DNA of 64,000 nt, from assembly GCA_023014485.1 (NCBI GenBank), contig JAJOZX010001080.1, forward strand, positions 434,001 through 498,000, in the 5' to 3' direction. This DNA comes from Bathynomus jamesi (lineage: Eukaryota; Arthropoda; Malacostraca; Isopoda; Cirolanidae). Below the pieces are notes generated by a model, which saw only the letters and a list, made by a program, of their open reading frames with translations, ran no database searches and was not told the DNA's origin. Each line of letters opens with the position of its first letter. Position 1 is the stretch's first letter. Of this stretch, positions 9,965 through 21,180 are shown one piece after another. A program made the translations under genes and the position numbers.

Positions 9965-12187
9965 TTATAAGAAGTTTAAAGGGACAGCTGATGAGTCAAC
10001 ATTTAGCGTAGGGGTCAAAGTTTTAATGTAAAGCGATTCCAAAATTCTAAGTGAGTTGGGACAAGTATTACAACCAAGAATTTTAAAATTGTCTAAAGTG
10101 ACATCAGTTTTACATTTTATACTGTGTTCCCGAATACTAGAAACTTCTTTAGTTTTTAAAATTTTACCTGTTCGGCCACTTATTCCCATATGCGAATAAA
10201 ATCTAGCCCTGAGAGAGCGAACAGTGCTGCCAATGTAATTCCCAAGGAGACACCTAGGGCAGGTAAATAAATATACAACACCGCTACGCAACGAGTCAGG
10301 GGTTCGATCCTTCGCTGAGAAAAAGCTACCTAAAGACGTTTTTTAATAAATATGATGCGGAAATCAGTATGATAAAAAAATTTCCTTAACAACTTTGTAA
10401 ATTTAAGCTTAAATTCCTTATTCAAAGGACCCATTTCAGGTACCAAGAAATATTTTATATCCTTCGGCACTGTAATACAAGGAAGTTGAGGGCTATAAAC
10501 ATTATTTAAGAAGGATCTAATTAGTTTATCTACATATTGAACAGGAAAACTATTATTGGTAAAGTATGATCTTAGATTATTAAATTCATCATTAAGTAAG
10601 GTAAAACTAGAGGTCAAATTATATCCTCTGAACAGGAGAGTTTTAATACAAGACATCTTATAGTTGAAATCAGTAAAACTAAAAAAATTCATGCCCAAAC
10701 CAGTGAAAGTGGGTTTCCTGTAAACTGATGTAGTAATAGAATCACCGTTTTTCGAAATTAAAAGATCTAAAAAGGGAAGGGAGCCATTTTTCTCAGTTTC
10801 CATTGTATACGTTATATTGGGGTGCATAGAATTTAGGAAGTTAAAGAATTGTTGCGCTTGTACCGCATTATCAAAGACCGCTATCGAATCATCAACGAAG
10901 CGTCGATAGAAAATTGGCTTGAGATGAGTGGGAGATTGACTAAAAATTACACTTTCTAAATGAGTCATAAAAAAATCAGCTGCTAACGGTCCGACAGGTG
11001 ATCCCATCCCTACACCATCAATTTGTTGGTAAACCTTATTGTTGAAAGTAAAATAGCATTGTTTGAAGACCAATTCTAAAAGTTCCTTAAAATGAGACAA
11101 TGAAAAACCATGAAAAATATCAACCGAGCTAAAAACCCTATCTAAAATAATGGCAATAGTTTCAGATACAGGTACATTTGTGAAAAGCGACTTTACATCA
11201 AAACTGACAAAAAACTTTTTTGAATCGAAGTTCTCACCAAGAAGGTCTTTTTGGAATTCAAACGAGTTATTTATAGTGTAAGCATTTTTCGCAAAGGGTG
11301 ACAGGAGACGAACAACAAATTTTGCCAATTGAAAGGTGGGTAAGTTATACGAAGCTAAAATAGGACGGAGAGGTGTTCCAACTTTATGGATTTTAGGCAA
11401 ACAGTATAATTGAGCAAGATTAGCACCAGATGCGAACAACTGAGAGTAAGTATCGTTTTTTATTATCTTTAAGGACTTTAGTCGTGACAGAAATCTATTA
11501 ACCTGGTCTTCTAACCTTACAATGACTTTATTGACAGGTTCAAGAATTTGTTTGAATTTAGTAAGATCACTTAGGATTTCATTAGTTTTGTTTATGTAGT
11601 CCGATTTATTCAAAATAACCACTCCGTTACCCTTGTCCGGTCTAGTCACGACAATCTCCTGGTTCTTTGCCAAATTCTTAATACACTGCAAATCACTCTT
11701 CCTAAATATGAAAGATTGAAATTTAAGATTTCTAAGTTTATGAAAAAATTCTTGAGTTAAATTTGCGAACTGACATTTGAAATTATTGAATTCACCCACA
11801 TGGGGAACATTTTTCAAGCCATTAAAAAATTTTTCAAAGTAAAGAAAAAACGAAGGCTTATATATTTGGAACAACGGAAGCTTAAATTGCAAACCAAGTG
11901 ACAGTAAAAACTTTTCCCGAGGGGAGAGTGTGTAACTAGAAAGATTCGAAATTACCTTATCTGAATTGAAAAAATTTGGTGAATTCATTCCCAAAGCCTT
12001 TAACTTACGTTCATGTGTTTCCAAGATGGTAGAGTGAAATTTTTCTAGTTCACGTTGTACAAGAGAAATTATTAATAAATAGTCCAACAACGAAAAGGTA
12101 TTTTTAAGAGTAGTTATATAATGCCCAAGAGACTTATTATGCGAGTCTGAAATTTTGATTTTATAATTAATTTCATTATTTAATAAA
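9965..12187 (-). pseudogene. PLE-B reverse transcriptase plus GIY-YIG endonuclease, one frameshift
   Basis: An RT frame (12187 to 10330, about 618 codons) and a GIY-YIG frame (10291 to 9965) are separated by a single-base loss in an A run (6 A here, 7 in the right arm near 14270). The RT carries FDVKSLFTNVP (motif A), GMGSPVGPLAADFFM (motif B) and RRFVDDSIAVF (motif C). The nuclease has GVVYLFTCPRC...YIGST with a following Arg and His. Apart from the frameshift the protein looks intact from the N-terminal third onward. The first 75 or so codons seen in the right arm are missing. A canonical ATG start is not evident. A homopolymer assembly error could account for the break. Confidence 0.9.
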
Positions 12188-14642
12188 TTGAAGCTCTGTA
12201 GAAGCAACCCGCATGATTATATATACTCAAGGTATGGACAAGATGGCCTTAGGGCTTATCGCCATGTTTGGAAGACTTCACGAAAGTTTCTCAAGTCAAA
12301 ACTGGACTGTTATTTTCTTGAAATGTGTCGGACCTGCAGGGTTTTCCCGAAATTTGTTTACTTCAAACTATACCGTGACAATCTATATGACTCTGAATTT
12401 TATCAATCGTCCCTGGAAAATTTATTAAATAATGAAATTAATTATAAAATCAAAATTTCAGACTCGCATAATAAGTCTCTTGGGCATTATATAACTACTC
12501 TTAAAAATACCTTTTCGTTGTTGGACTATTTATTAATAATTTCTCTTGTACAACGTGAACTAGAAAAATTTCACTCTACCATCTTGGAAACACATGAACG
12601 TAAGTTAAAGGCTTTGGGAATGAATTCACCAAATTTTTTCAATTCAGATAAGGTAATTTCGAATCTTTCTAGTTACACACTCTCCCCTCGGGAAAAGTTT
12701 TTACTGTCACTTGGTTTGCAATTTAAGCTTCCGTTGTTCCAAATATATAAGCCTTCGTTTTTTCTTTACTTTGAAAAATTTTTTAATGGCTTGAAAAATG
12801 TTCCCCATGTGGGTGAATTCAATAATTTCAAATGTCAGTTCGCAAATTTAACTCAAGAATTTTTCATAAACTTAGAAATCTTAAATTTCAATCTTTCATA
12901 TTTAGGAAGAGTGATTTGCAGTGTATTAAGAATTTGGCAAAGAACCAGGAGATTGTCGTGACTAGACCGGACAAGGGTAACGGAGTGGTTATTTTGAATA
13001 AATCGGACTACATAAACAAAACTAATGAAATCCTAAGTGATCTTACTAAATTCAAACAAATTCTTGAACCTATCAATAAAGTCATTGTAAGGTTAGAAGA
13101 CCAGGTTAATAGATTTCTGTCACGACTAAAGTCCTTAAAGATAATAAAAAACGATACTTACTCTCAGTTGTTCGCATCTGGTGCTAATCTTGCTCAATTA
13201 TACTGTTTGCCTAAAATCCATAAAGTTGGAACACCTCTCCGTCCTATTTTAGCTTCGTATAACTTACCCACCTTTCAATTGGCAAAATTTGTTGTTCGTC
13301 TCCTGTCACCCTTTGCGAAAAATGCTTACACTATAAATAACTCGTTTGAATTCCAAAAAGACCTTCTTGGTGAGAACTTCGATTCAAAAAAGTTTTTTGT
13401 CAGTTTTGATGTAAAGTCGCTTTTCACAAATGTACCTGTATCTGAAACTATTGCCATTATTTTAGATAGGGTTTTTAGCTCGGTTGATATTTTTCATGGT
13501 TTTTCATTGTCTCATTTTAAGGAACTTTTAGAATTGGTCTTCAAACAATGCTATTTTACTTTCAACAATAAGGTTTACCAACAAATTGATGGTGTAGGGA
13601 TGGGATCACCTGTCGGACCGTTAGCAGCTGATTTTTTTATGACTCATTTAGAAAGTGTAATTTTTAGTCAATCTCCCACTCATCTCAAGCCAATTTTCTA
13701 TCGACGCTTCGTTGATGATTCGATAGCGGTCTTTGATAATGCGGTACAAGCGCAACAATTCTTTAACTTCCTAAATTCTATGCACCCCAATATAACGTAT
13801 ACAATGGAAACTGAGAAAAATGGCTCCCTTCCCTTTTTAGATCTTTTAATTTCGAAAAACGGTGATTCTATTACTACATCAGTTTACAGGAAACCCACTT
13901 TCACTGGTTTGGGCATGAATTTTTTAGTTTTACTGATTTCAACTATAAGATGTCTTGTATTAAAACTCTCCTGTTCAGAGGATATAATTTGACCTCTAGT
14001 TTTACCTTACTTAATGATGAATTTAATAATCTAAGATCATACTTTACCAATAATAGTTTTCCTGTTCAATATGTAGATAAACTAATTAGATCCTTCTTAA
14101 ATAATGTTTATAGCCCTCAACTTCCTTGTATTACAGTGCCGAAGGATATAAAATATTTCTTGGTACCTGAAATGGGTCCTTTGAATAAGGAATTTAAGCT
14201 TAAATTTACAAAGTTGTTAAGGAAATTTTTTTATCATACTGATTTCCGCATCATATTTATTAAAAAAACGTCTTTAGGTAGCTTTTTCTCAGCGAAGGAT
14301 CGAACCCCTGACTCGTTGCGTAGCGGTGTTGTATATTTATTTACCTGCCCTAGGTGTCTCCTTGGGAATTACATTGGCAGCACTGTTCGCTCTCTCAGGG
14401 CTAGATTTTATTCGCATATGGGAATAAGTGGCCGAACAGGTAAAATTTTAAAAACTAAAGAAGTTTCTAGTATTCGGGAACACAGTATAAAATGTAAAAC
14501 TGATGTCACTTTAGACAATTTTAAAATTCTTGGTTGTAATACTTGTCCCAACTCACTTAGAATTTTGGAATCGCTTTACATTAAAACTTTGACCCCTACG
14601 CTAAATGTTGACTCATCAGCTGTCCCTTTAAACTTCTTATAA
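12188..14642 (+). pseudogene. PLE-B reverse transcriptase plus GIY-YIG endonuclease, two frameshifts
   Basis: Same polyprotein as the left arm with about 75 extra N-terminal codons, including a Cys-containing segment (CRTCRVFPKFVYFKL) typical of the PLE N-terminal region. Frames switch near 12863 (a T run with 5 T against 6 in the left arm) and near 13925 (6 T against 7). The RT motifs are FDVKSLFTNVP, GMGSPVGPLAADF and FVDD (13708-13719). The nuclease follows without a break (GVVYLF at about 14325, YIGST at about 14370). No ATG opens the first frame, so the true start is unknown. Combining the intact regions of both arms leaves no position where both are broken, so the source element was probably coding-competent. 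Confidence 0.9.
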
Positions 14643-15027
14643 TCCCTCCTCCTTCCCCAATTCCTTATAATCCCCCCCTTCCCCAATCGCCCTCACCATC
14701 TTATCTTATCTTATCTTATCTTATCTTATCTTATGTTTTCTCGTTTTGCCTCTGCTTAAATCAGTCTAGCCTCGGAAATTGCAGTGAAAGGTTAGTTAGT
14801 TTCATTATTCCAGTGTACTATTGTTAATTTTTCCAGTGTATTAATTTCACATTTACTATATGTATTTAAAAATAGCTTCTTAATTTTATATGTAAATCTG
14901 TATAACTTAGAATTTAACCCTCTTTTTTCAGTCTTTTAAAATTTGCCTTTATGAATAGGTTATAGAAATTTTCTTTGTCTTGTTTTTCATTCAATTATTG
15001 ATTTTAATTTCACATTGTTATCATACA

Positions 15028-15066
15028 GCCTGAAGATGAGCGTATTGCTCGAAACGTTGCGCATTA
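15028..15066 (+). ncRNA. Hammerhead-like motif, PLE-B right arm
   Basis: CTGAAGA (15030-15036), T, GAGC-GTATT-GCTC hairpin, GAAAC (15051-15055), GTTGCGC. Confidence 0.4.
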
Positions 15067-15118
15067 AAGAAGACTTTTCATGGCATTTACATTTCTCCTT
15101 GTCATTGGATTTCTCCTA

Positions 15119-15123
<5 letters not shown>

Positions 15124-15170
<47 letters not shown>
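15124..15170. repeat. (TA)n at the PLE-B right terminus
   Basis: Pure TA repeat directly following the conserved 3' end CTCCTAAATATTA. Confidence 0.9.
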
Positions 15171-15174
<4 letters not shown>

Positions 15175-15177
<3 letters not shown>

Positions 15178-15232
15178 ATAAAATGCAAATACTTTTTATT
15201 CTTCTTCAAGAATGGGCGTATGATTAAATATA

Positions 15233-15276
<44 letters not shown>

Positions 15277-15483
15277 TATATATGATGAATAAAACCACGA
15301 AGGAAAGCGCTTGAGCACCATTTTGTGTTTCCTTTCCTTCGTGGTTTTATTCATCATAAATATTTTTCACGTGTTACTTTCGTGAAATAATTTTCATATA
15401 TATATATATATATATGCTGCAAAAAAAAAAAAAACGATTCCAACATTCATTCAATTCACGTGTTTTATTGTGAAATTCATCCC

Positions 15484-15518
<35 letters not shown>

Positions 15519-15556
15519 AATTAAATAAAATGCAAATACTTTTTATTCTTCTTCAA
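15175..15556. repeat. Duplicate of the PLE-B flanking block
   Basis: Order: AATGCAAATACTTTTTATTC unit (15182), GGGCGTATGATTAAATATAC unit (15214), (TA)n, fold-back 15283-15356, TGCTGCAAA...CGATTCCAAC unit (15414), (TA)n, second AATGCAAATACTTTTTATTC unit (15528). The flank left of the PLE pair (9283-9445) carries the first parts of the same series. Confidence 0.75.
15283..15400. mobile_element. Solo fold-back of the PLE-A 3' terminus (FB1)
   Basis: The inverted arms 15283-15307 and 15332-15356 both carry the PLE-A terminal sequence (AAAACCACGAAGG / CCTTCGTGGTTTT), with (TA)n on the left and ATTTTCATATATA on the right. The arms are joined inside the segment downstream of the ribozyme-like core. 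No coding sequence. Confidence 0.8.
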
Positions 15557-16980
15557 GAGGCGAGTTTTATTTTAAATGGGTTGTAGTTTTGTATATAAAA
15601 TTATAAAAGTATCGCACTTGAACAATAACTTAATTTCCTTTCGTGCAAACCGACTGAATACTTCTTTGTATTGATTACTATATAATAATTAAACAAAAGG
15701 TCACGTACATTAGAATGACAGTAAGGTCACGTGACAGACCTTGACATGCAGAAATTAAAAAAAAGTCTGACATTCTCAATATCGAATGGAAACAATTGTG
15801 TTTTTATTCATTTTTACTTCACTATCCTACGCGTGGTTCTATACACTGTGTACTACGCAAGTATTGACTTAAATTGATTATTTTGTTATTTGGCTCTCTT
15901 TCTGCCTGTCTGTCGATCTCATCGTTCGTCTGTCTATCTATATCGATAGATAGAGTCTCTCTCTCTTTCTCTCTCTCGTCATCTCGAAGAGTTTAGAACC
16001 TTTTAAAATATCAACAGTCTTGGATTCCATTCATTAATGTAGAATTACTAATACGTAGTATCATATATAGTAAGAGTAATATCATATAGAGTAATATCAT
16101 ATAGAGTAATATCATATATAGTAATATCATATATAATATCATATATAGAGTAATATTTACGCTAGATATTACTAATAAATATTTATAACAGTAGTATCAC
16201 AGTGAGTATTAGCCAAAGAAATTATTAGCAGTTATTTAAGAAGTATTAAAAATAATTTCTCGATAATACTAATAATATTACTTCAGATTAATAATAATAA
16301 TAATTATTAACATAAAATATTAATAAATATTTTTAATATGAAATAATATTGAAAATATTGAGAACCTTTTTTGTAAAAACAGGTAACAGTCAGGAAGTTC
16401 ATTTCTCCACAGACGTTGGGATAAGTGTGGCCCAAGCCAAAGGTAACCTTTAGCTCGAGCTTTAAGCGACCAACTTAGCAGACGGGAGCAAACCAGTATT
16501 TCACCGCTCAGATTCCGTCACCGTAACCACTGAACTACGGGGTGCCCATATATTTTTATATTTTAATAACATTAGTAGTTATTTCATCAACATTATTTCA
16601 TCAAATATTGCTTATCCAGGCACGATTCACGGGTAATTAAACAACCATACACTGTAGGTACTATAAGACCCAAATATTGCACTTTGCCTATACTGTATTT
16701 ATAGCATCAAGATTGGTAATAAATGGCGGTGTCTGCAATACAGACTAAGGAAAATTACACTAAACTGAATACGGATATGGATATTCTTTTGACTAGTCTA
16801 ACATAGAACATTGTTGCTTTCAGTGGTGATTAAACACGTACGAAAGCCTCGTCAGTACTTTGATCCCCTAACTGTTTGGCAATGCTGCTGCGAGCTGCTC
16901 GTACCCTGAAATGGACGTATGGTGCTCTATGTGAAAAGATGTTTAACTCTTCGTACTTCCACTTAAACTAGGAACGCATC
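15557..16980. other. AT-rich spacer with short tandem repeats and a decayed SINE
   Basis: Contains short CT-rich stretches (15950-15980) and a degenerate 15-17-bp tandem repeat of ATCATATAGAGTAAT (about 16059-16155). A minus-strand pol III A-box-like remnant lies near 16510-16545 (CCACTGAACTACGGGGTGCC), and one copy of the dispersed CTGCGAGCTGCTCGTACC repeat at 16806-16925. No gene seen. Confidence 0.45.
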
Positions 16981-16981
16981 G

Positions 16982-16983
<2 letters not shown>

Positions 16984-17059
<76 letters not shown>

Positions 17060-17062
17060 ATA
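16984..17062. repeat. (TA)n(CA)n compound microsatellite
   Basis: Pure TA then CA repeats, immediately left of the hAT remnant. Confidence 0.9.
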
Positions 17063-17064
17063 TA

Positions 17065-17735
17065 CAAAGGTGGGCAGGACCGAGTTCCAAAAGGACCGAA
17101 TTCCAGGAACTCGGTCCTTTTTAAGGACCGTGAGCGGGAAAGTAGGTCCTTTTCTTAGTGAGGACCGAAATGAGGAGCGACGGTCCATTTTTAAGCAATT
17201 CCGGACGGTCCGGTCCGGACGGTCTTTTTTAGTGATTTTAGTGTGTTTAGTGATTATTTGAAGTTCTAAAGAAGATGGGTCGTTTCCTCCAGAAGACTCA
17301 GAAAGAGACTGAGACTGAACTGAACCTTGTTTCAACACCTGGCACCATCCAGTGCCATTGTGGAGAGGCTCTTCTCTTTGGGGAAGGACGTCCTCAAGCC
17401 GAAAAGGTCAGGGCTCAGTGACAGCCATTTTGAAATGCTAGTCTTCTTGAAGGGAAACTCAAGCATTTAACTTAATAACTTTTTTTCATCATTTATGTAT
17501 TGTATTAATTATAATTTACGTTAATAAAATTAAAGATTTCCGATTTCCGGTGTCTTTAATTTCATTTTTCATTTTAATCAAATTTTTCACTTATATTATA
17601 TATAAGGACCGAGGACCGAGTCGTTCCTAGGTCCTATCTTCAGAAAGGACCGGGACCGGGACCGTCGGTCCAGTTTGAGGCAAGGACCGGGACCGGGACC
17701 GTCGGTCCTTTTTGAGGCCCGGGTGCCCACCTTTG
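17065..17735 (+). mobile_element. Non-autonomous hAT element with transposase C-terminal remnant
   Basis: Ends CAAAGGTGGGCA (17065-17076) and its exact reverse complement (17724-17735). The subterminal regions are made of repeated GGACCG/CGGTCC motifs, possible transposase-binding repeats. The interior keeps the transposase C-terminus. It sits between TA-rich flanks, so the 8-bp duplication cannot be told from the microsatellite. Confidence 0.85.
17340..17470 (+). pseudogene. hAT transposase C-terminal dimerisation segment
   Basis: A short open frame reads APSSAIVERLFSLGKDVLKP and continues to LSDSHFEMLVFLKGN before a stop at about 17466. This is the conserved C-terminal end of hAT-family transposases (SS-x-x-ER-x-FS ... 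D-x-x-E-x-L-x-FLKGN), which mediates dimerisation. The DDE catalytic core and the zinc finger are absent, so only the tail of the gene was kept when the element became non-autonomous. Confidence 0.85.
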
Positions 17736-17764
17736 TATATATATATATTTGAGAGAGAGAGAGA

Positions 17765-17863
17765 GAGAGAATTATTTGATGGAATAAAGAATTGTTTTCT
17801 TGAACTCGCCATTTCATATAACCAGGCACACCCAGCTCACCCAGTACTGTCTTGGGTGGTAGG
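17765..17863 (-). pseudogene. L2-like LINE, C-terminal fragment fused to a CR1 3' half
   Basis: The minus strand reads PGYMKWRVQENNSLFHQ, matching VPGYVRWRVQETNSLLHQ of the L2-like LINE fragment at 27.6 kb. It is directly joined at about 17865 to the plus-strand CR1 fragment, and a (GA)n tract (17751-17770) lies at its outer edge. Confidence 0.7.
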
Positions 17864-17871
17864 TGGCAGGG

Positions 17872-18650
17872 CGATTAATGACGAAGATAGAGGTAAAATT
17901 CAGGAAGATCTGAATAAAATCGTTGATTGGTCAGTCACATGGCAAATGAGATTTAACGTTGATAAGTGCAAAATTTTGCATATAGGTTCGCGTAACGGTA
18001 AATTTGCGTATAGTATGTCAGGGAAAGATTTAACAAGCGTAGAGCAGGAAAAAGATTTAGGAGTTATAGTCACTGGTGATTTAAAAGTAGCGAAACAAAG
18101 TACAGCAGCGGTCAATAAGGCGAACAAAGTGTTAGGTTTTATAGCTCGAAATTTTGAGTACAAATCGCGCGATATTATAGTTCCACTTTATAAATCATTA
18201 GTTAGACCCCATTTGGAGTACGCGGTCCAATTTTGGAATCCGTATATGCGCAAAGATATAGACAAAATCGAAAGAGTTCAAAGACGAGCAACTAAGATGA
18301 TTCCGTCGCTTAGGTCAAAGTCGTACGAGGATAGGCTTAAGGAGTTAAAATTGACAACACTCGAGACCAGGAGGTTAAGGGGTGATCTAATCCAGGTTTT
18401 CAAAATTATGAATGTGTTCGATAACGTAGATAGAGATAGCTTTTTCGAAATATCTCAATATAATAGGACTAGAAATAACGGGTGTAAGTTGACAAGTAGA
18501 AGGTTCGAGACAGCAGTTGCGAAAAACTTTTTTACGCATAGAATAGTAAATAGCTGGAATAGTTTGCCGGTAGAAGTAATTAGTAGCACGTCTATAAACA
18601 TGTTTAAAAATCGATTAGACGCATATGTTGATAGAAAGGGTATAGTTTAA
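17872..18650 (+). pseudogene. CR1-type LINE, reverse transcriptase C-terminal part
   Basis: An open frame of about 260 codons encoding the region downstream of the RT catalytic motif. It has DKCKILHIG, EKDLGVIVTGDLK, LYKSLVRPHLEYAVQFWNPY, IERVQRRATKMIPSLR, YEDRLKELKLTTLETRRLRG, TRNNGCKL and WNSLPVEV, in the order found in CR1/L2-clade LINEs. FADD and all upstream palm motifs and the endonuclease are absent, so this is a 5'-truncated insertion, the usual product of target-primed reverse transcription. A TAA closes the frame at 18648-18650 and about 200 bp of likely 3' UTR follows. The stretch is free of stops, so it is young. It differs in sequence from the copy at 53-56 kb (different subfamily). 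Confidence 0.9.
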
Positions 18651-19390
18651 GGTAGTAAAATTAAGGCTTTCTGGGGATAGATCCCACAGCTCAACACAAG
18701 TGTTGTGGGATATAGGGAGGCAGCGTCTTGGGTTAGGGAAACTCTCTGTCCTTACACACCCCATTTAAAGAAATTCCTCTGCCGAGCGGTGCCCCCCATA
18801 GTACTGTGAGGTATTGAAAAACTCATGATCTTCACTTGCCCCACAAACACCTTTAAATGGGAGACCCAAAATGTGTGCACACACATTTCTACATTACTGT
18901 ACAGTCTTTACAGCCACACCTACTCTTTTTCTCGTAAGTGTATATATTGTAATGTATATGATTGTAAATTTTGACTTGGTCCGCAATCGATATGGACCGT
19001 GACTTGATGGATAACGTAATGAAATTGACTGGATTCTTTGGATCTGATATATTTGCATGTCCGTTATAAATAGATATAGAGTGTAACATTTGTGGATAGT
19101 GGTCTATTATGACTTGATCCTCTGGATCCAGAGATTCTATCTTTAGTTTTAAATCGATAATTAATTAGTTTTAAATTGATAATTATTTAGTTTCGTAAAA
19201 ATTGGTCGTTGCCAATTTACCGGCAGTTTTTACATAAATTTCTTATGTTCTTGTGGTTCGGAACCCACGTAAAATTGTAGGTCCCCTCCGCCACCACGGA
19301 GGACATACACAATACACGAACACAGTTAGGTAGACCAGCCATGTGTGGATCCTAGGGTCTTTGTTGGTCTGAAACATTATAACATTACAT
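18651..19390. other. CR1 3' tail, then spacer with a SINE-like core
   Basis: Sequence to about 18880 looks like LINE 3' UTR. Around 19255-19290 a GTGGTTCGGAACCCACGTAA plus TGTAGGTCCCCTCCG block resembles the core shared by the 5S- and tRNA-derived SINEs in this window. Nothing else is supported. Confidence 0.45.
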
Positions 19391-19705
19391 TATAAAGAGT
19401 TTAGGTCCTCTGACGACAAAGTTATTTCTCTTTAGAATTGAGGATGGTCCTTGTCTTACTTTTAGTTTAGGGACACACTGTGCCTTTTCTGTTATCCATT
19501 GTCGCTTGAATGTTACAAGGTTCATCCTTGGGATTAGGAATTAGTCTTTCTACTATTTTTCATGTGATGAATTACGACATATCTCTCTCTTCTTCTTCTT
19601 TACTCAAAATTACGGCGTATCTCTTCTTCTTCTTTTTTTCCAATGAGGAGAGATTAATTCACATAATCTTTACTAGTAATTTAGGTCTTTGCAGCCAATT
19701 TTATA
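19391..19705 (-). pseudogene. Decayed L2-like LINE RT C-terminal fragment
   Basis: Minus-strand sequence aligns by eye with 20285-20530 of the neighbouring LINE (shared blocks around CTTTTCTGTTATCCA / CTTTCCTATTGTCCA and the CTCTCTCTTCTTC segment). It is full of stops and bounded on the right by (TA)n. Confidence 0.6.
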
Positions 19706-19708
19706 TTA

Positions 19709-19759
<51 letters not shown>

Positions 19760-19782
19760 GTATATATATATATATATATATA

Positions 19783-19969
19783 TGATGAATAAAACCACGA
19801 AGGGAAAAGAAACACACAGTGGTGCTCAAGCGCTTTCGTCTAATGACATCCTCAGTTCCTGAGGATGTCATTAGACGAAAGCGCTTGAGCACCACTTTGT
19901 GTTTCTTTTCCCTTCGTGGTTTTATTCATCATAATATTTTTCACGTGTCACTTTCGTGAAATAATTTTC

Positions 19970-19975
<6 letters not shown>
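19783..19975. mobile_element. Solo fold-back of PLE-A 3' terminus, joined at the ribozyme-like core (FB2)
   Basis: Arms 19783-19855 and 19859-19931 are near-perfect inverted copies separated by 3 bp (TTC). Both arms begin exactly at CTGAGGATG, the start of the hammerhead-like core, and run outward to the PLE-A end. (TA)n on both sides. Confidence 0.88.
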
Positions 19976-20000
<25 letters not shown>

Positions 20001-20032
20001 GTGTGTGTATATACCTTGTTAACCTTGTTTGG

Positions 20033-20740
20033 GTTCCATTCGTCGGTCTTTCTTCACACGAAGGTCAAGCTGGTGGCCTCGCCTCTAGTCCTGGCTTGTT
20101 GGAGGAGCGAGTTGCTCTCTTACGCTCTCCATCGTACATAGCCAGGTACACCCGGCTCATCTGGTACCGTCCTGAGCCAGACATCTAGTCTTCTCTTGAA
20201 GACTTCAACTTTGACCCCTATAATGTTTCTGAGGTCCTTTGGAAGCTGGTTGAAAATTCTTGGCCCCCTGACAACCAAGCTATTTTCCTTCAGAGTTGAG
20301 GAGAGGTCCCTTGTCGGGCCTTTAATTTGGGAACACTACACATTCTGCCTTTCCTATTGTCCAGCGTTGTTTGGATGGTAATTGGGTTTAGTTTGAGGTT
20401 TGGTACCAATTTTTCGATAATTTTCTATATGTAGATTATGATGTACCTCTCTCTTCTTCTTTGCAGGGAGTACAGATTTAGTTTACGTAGTCTTTTCCAG
20501 TAGTTGAGTTCTTTGCATCCATCAATCTTGGCTGTGAAATGTCTCTGCGTTTCTTCAAGTTTATTAGTTTCTTTCTTTTTATATGGGAACGTCAAAACTG
20601 AGCAGTATTCAAGTTTTGGTATGATCAGTGTTCTCAGCAGGGGAATCATCACTCCCTTGTCCCTTCTTTTGAACGTTCTTAGTACCTGTCCCGCGACCCT
20701 TTTTGCTTTGTTTATAGCTATCTCATTTTGTGTCTCGAAT
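20033..20740 (-). pseudogene. L2-like LINE, RT C-terminal domain (decayed)
   Basis: Minus strand, reading from 20740: RDKGVMIPLLRTLIIPKLEY, YKKKETNKLEETQRHFTAKI, YWKRLRKLNLYSLQRRRERY, then FNQLPKDLRNI, FKRRLDVWLRTVPDEPGVPG and VPGYVRWRA. These are the post-palm motifs of L2/CR1-like LINEs (LEYCS-x-x-Y, E-x-x-QR, YSL-x-RRRERY, WN-x-LP, FKRRLD). Interrupted by stops and by (TA)n at 20740-20760. The 3' end carries a CTTGACCTTCGTG motif and an AAGGTTAACAAGGTATATA tail matching the S1 SINE tail, suggesting this LINE family mobilised S1. Confidence 0.82.
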
Positions 20741-20787
20741 ATATATATATATATATATATGGGAATGAACTCAGAATGGTTCCCTGA

Positions 20788-20835
<48 letters not shown>

Positions 20836-20914
20836 CAACGTAAAGAACGACGCTTGTATAGGAGATATTCCGCGCAAGACGAGAGAGAGAGAACGAAACA
20901 AATGAAAAAATGAG

Positions 20915-20986
20915 GCAACCACCCGGGAATCGAACCCGGGATCTTCCGATTGCCGGTCACATGCGATAACCATTACACCATGGGCC
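20915..20986 (-). tRNA. tRNA-like sequence, tandem unit 1 (probable pseudogene)
   Basis: The minus strand has GGCCCATGGTGTAATGG...CCGGGTTCGATTCCCGGGTG. The T arm is a perfect 5-bp stem with TTCGATT loop, the D arm is tRNA-like and the anticodon stem is 5 bp with one wobble. The acceptor stem pairs poorly and position 33 is C rather than U, so a working tRNA is doubtful. Overall resemblance is to a tRNA-Arg type. Intact pol III A and B boxes. Confidence 0.5.
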
Positions 20987-21180
20987 TCACTCTTCCAAAT
21001 GCCGTAATTCTTCTACATACTCGCAGAAACCAATGCCCCAAGGGGGCACCTCCCGCATGCCGTAACATTATATACATTTAACTGCAAACACGCAGTATAA
21101 TTAACGTAAAGAACGACGCTTGTATAAGAGATATTCCGCGCAAGACGAGAGAGAGAGAACGAAACAAATGAAAAAATGAG

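Larger units (their letters stand above)
9484..12187 (-). mobile_element. PLE family B, left arm of a 2.7-kb inverted pair
   Basis: Minus-strand Penelope-like element, sense from 12187 to 9484, nearly identical to 12419-15123 on the other strand. It lacks about 230 bp of 5' sequence present in the right arm. The join at 12187/12188 lies in a 5-bp AAATT microhomology. Its 3' end is followed (9449-9483) by a short piece identical to the 5' start of the right arm, as in a head-to-tail PLE join. Includes a TATCT/AGATA pentamer tract at 9876-9910. Confidence 0.9.
12188..15123 (+). mobile_element. PLE family B, right arm, longest copy
   Basis: Plus-strand element beginning TTGAAGCTCTGTAGAAGCAA and ending CTCCTAAATATTA before (TA)n. 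Includes the 232-bp 5' segment missing from the left arm. The pair forms a palindrome of two 2.7-kb arms with a 231-bp asymmetric centre (12188-12418). The matching pentamer tract is at 14698-14733. Confidence 0.9.
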
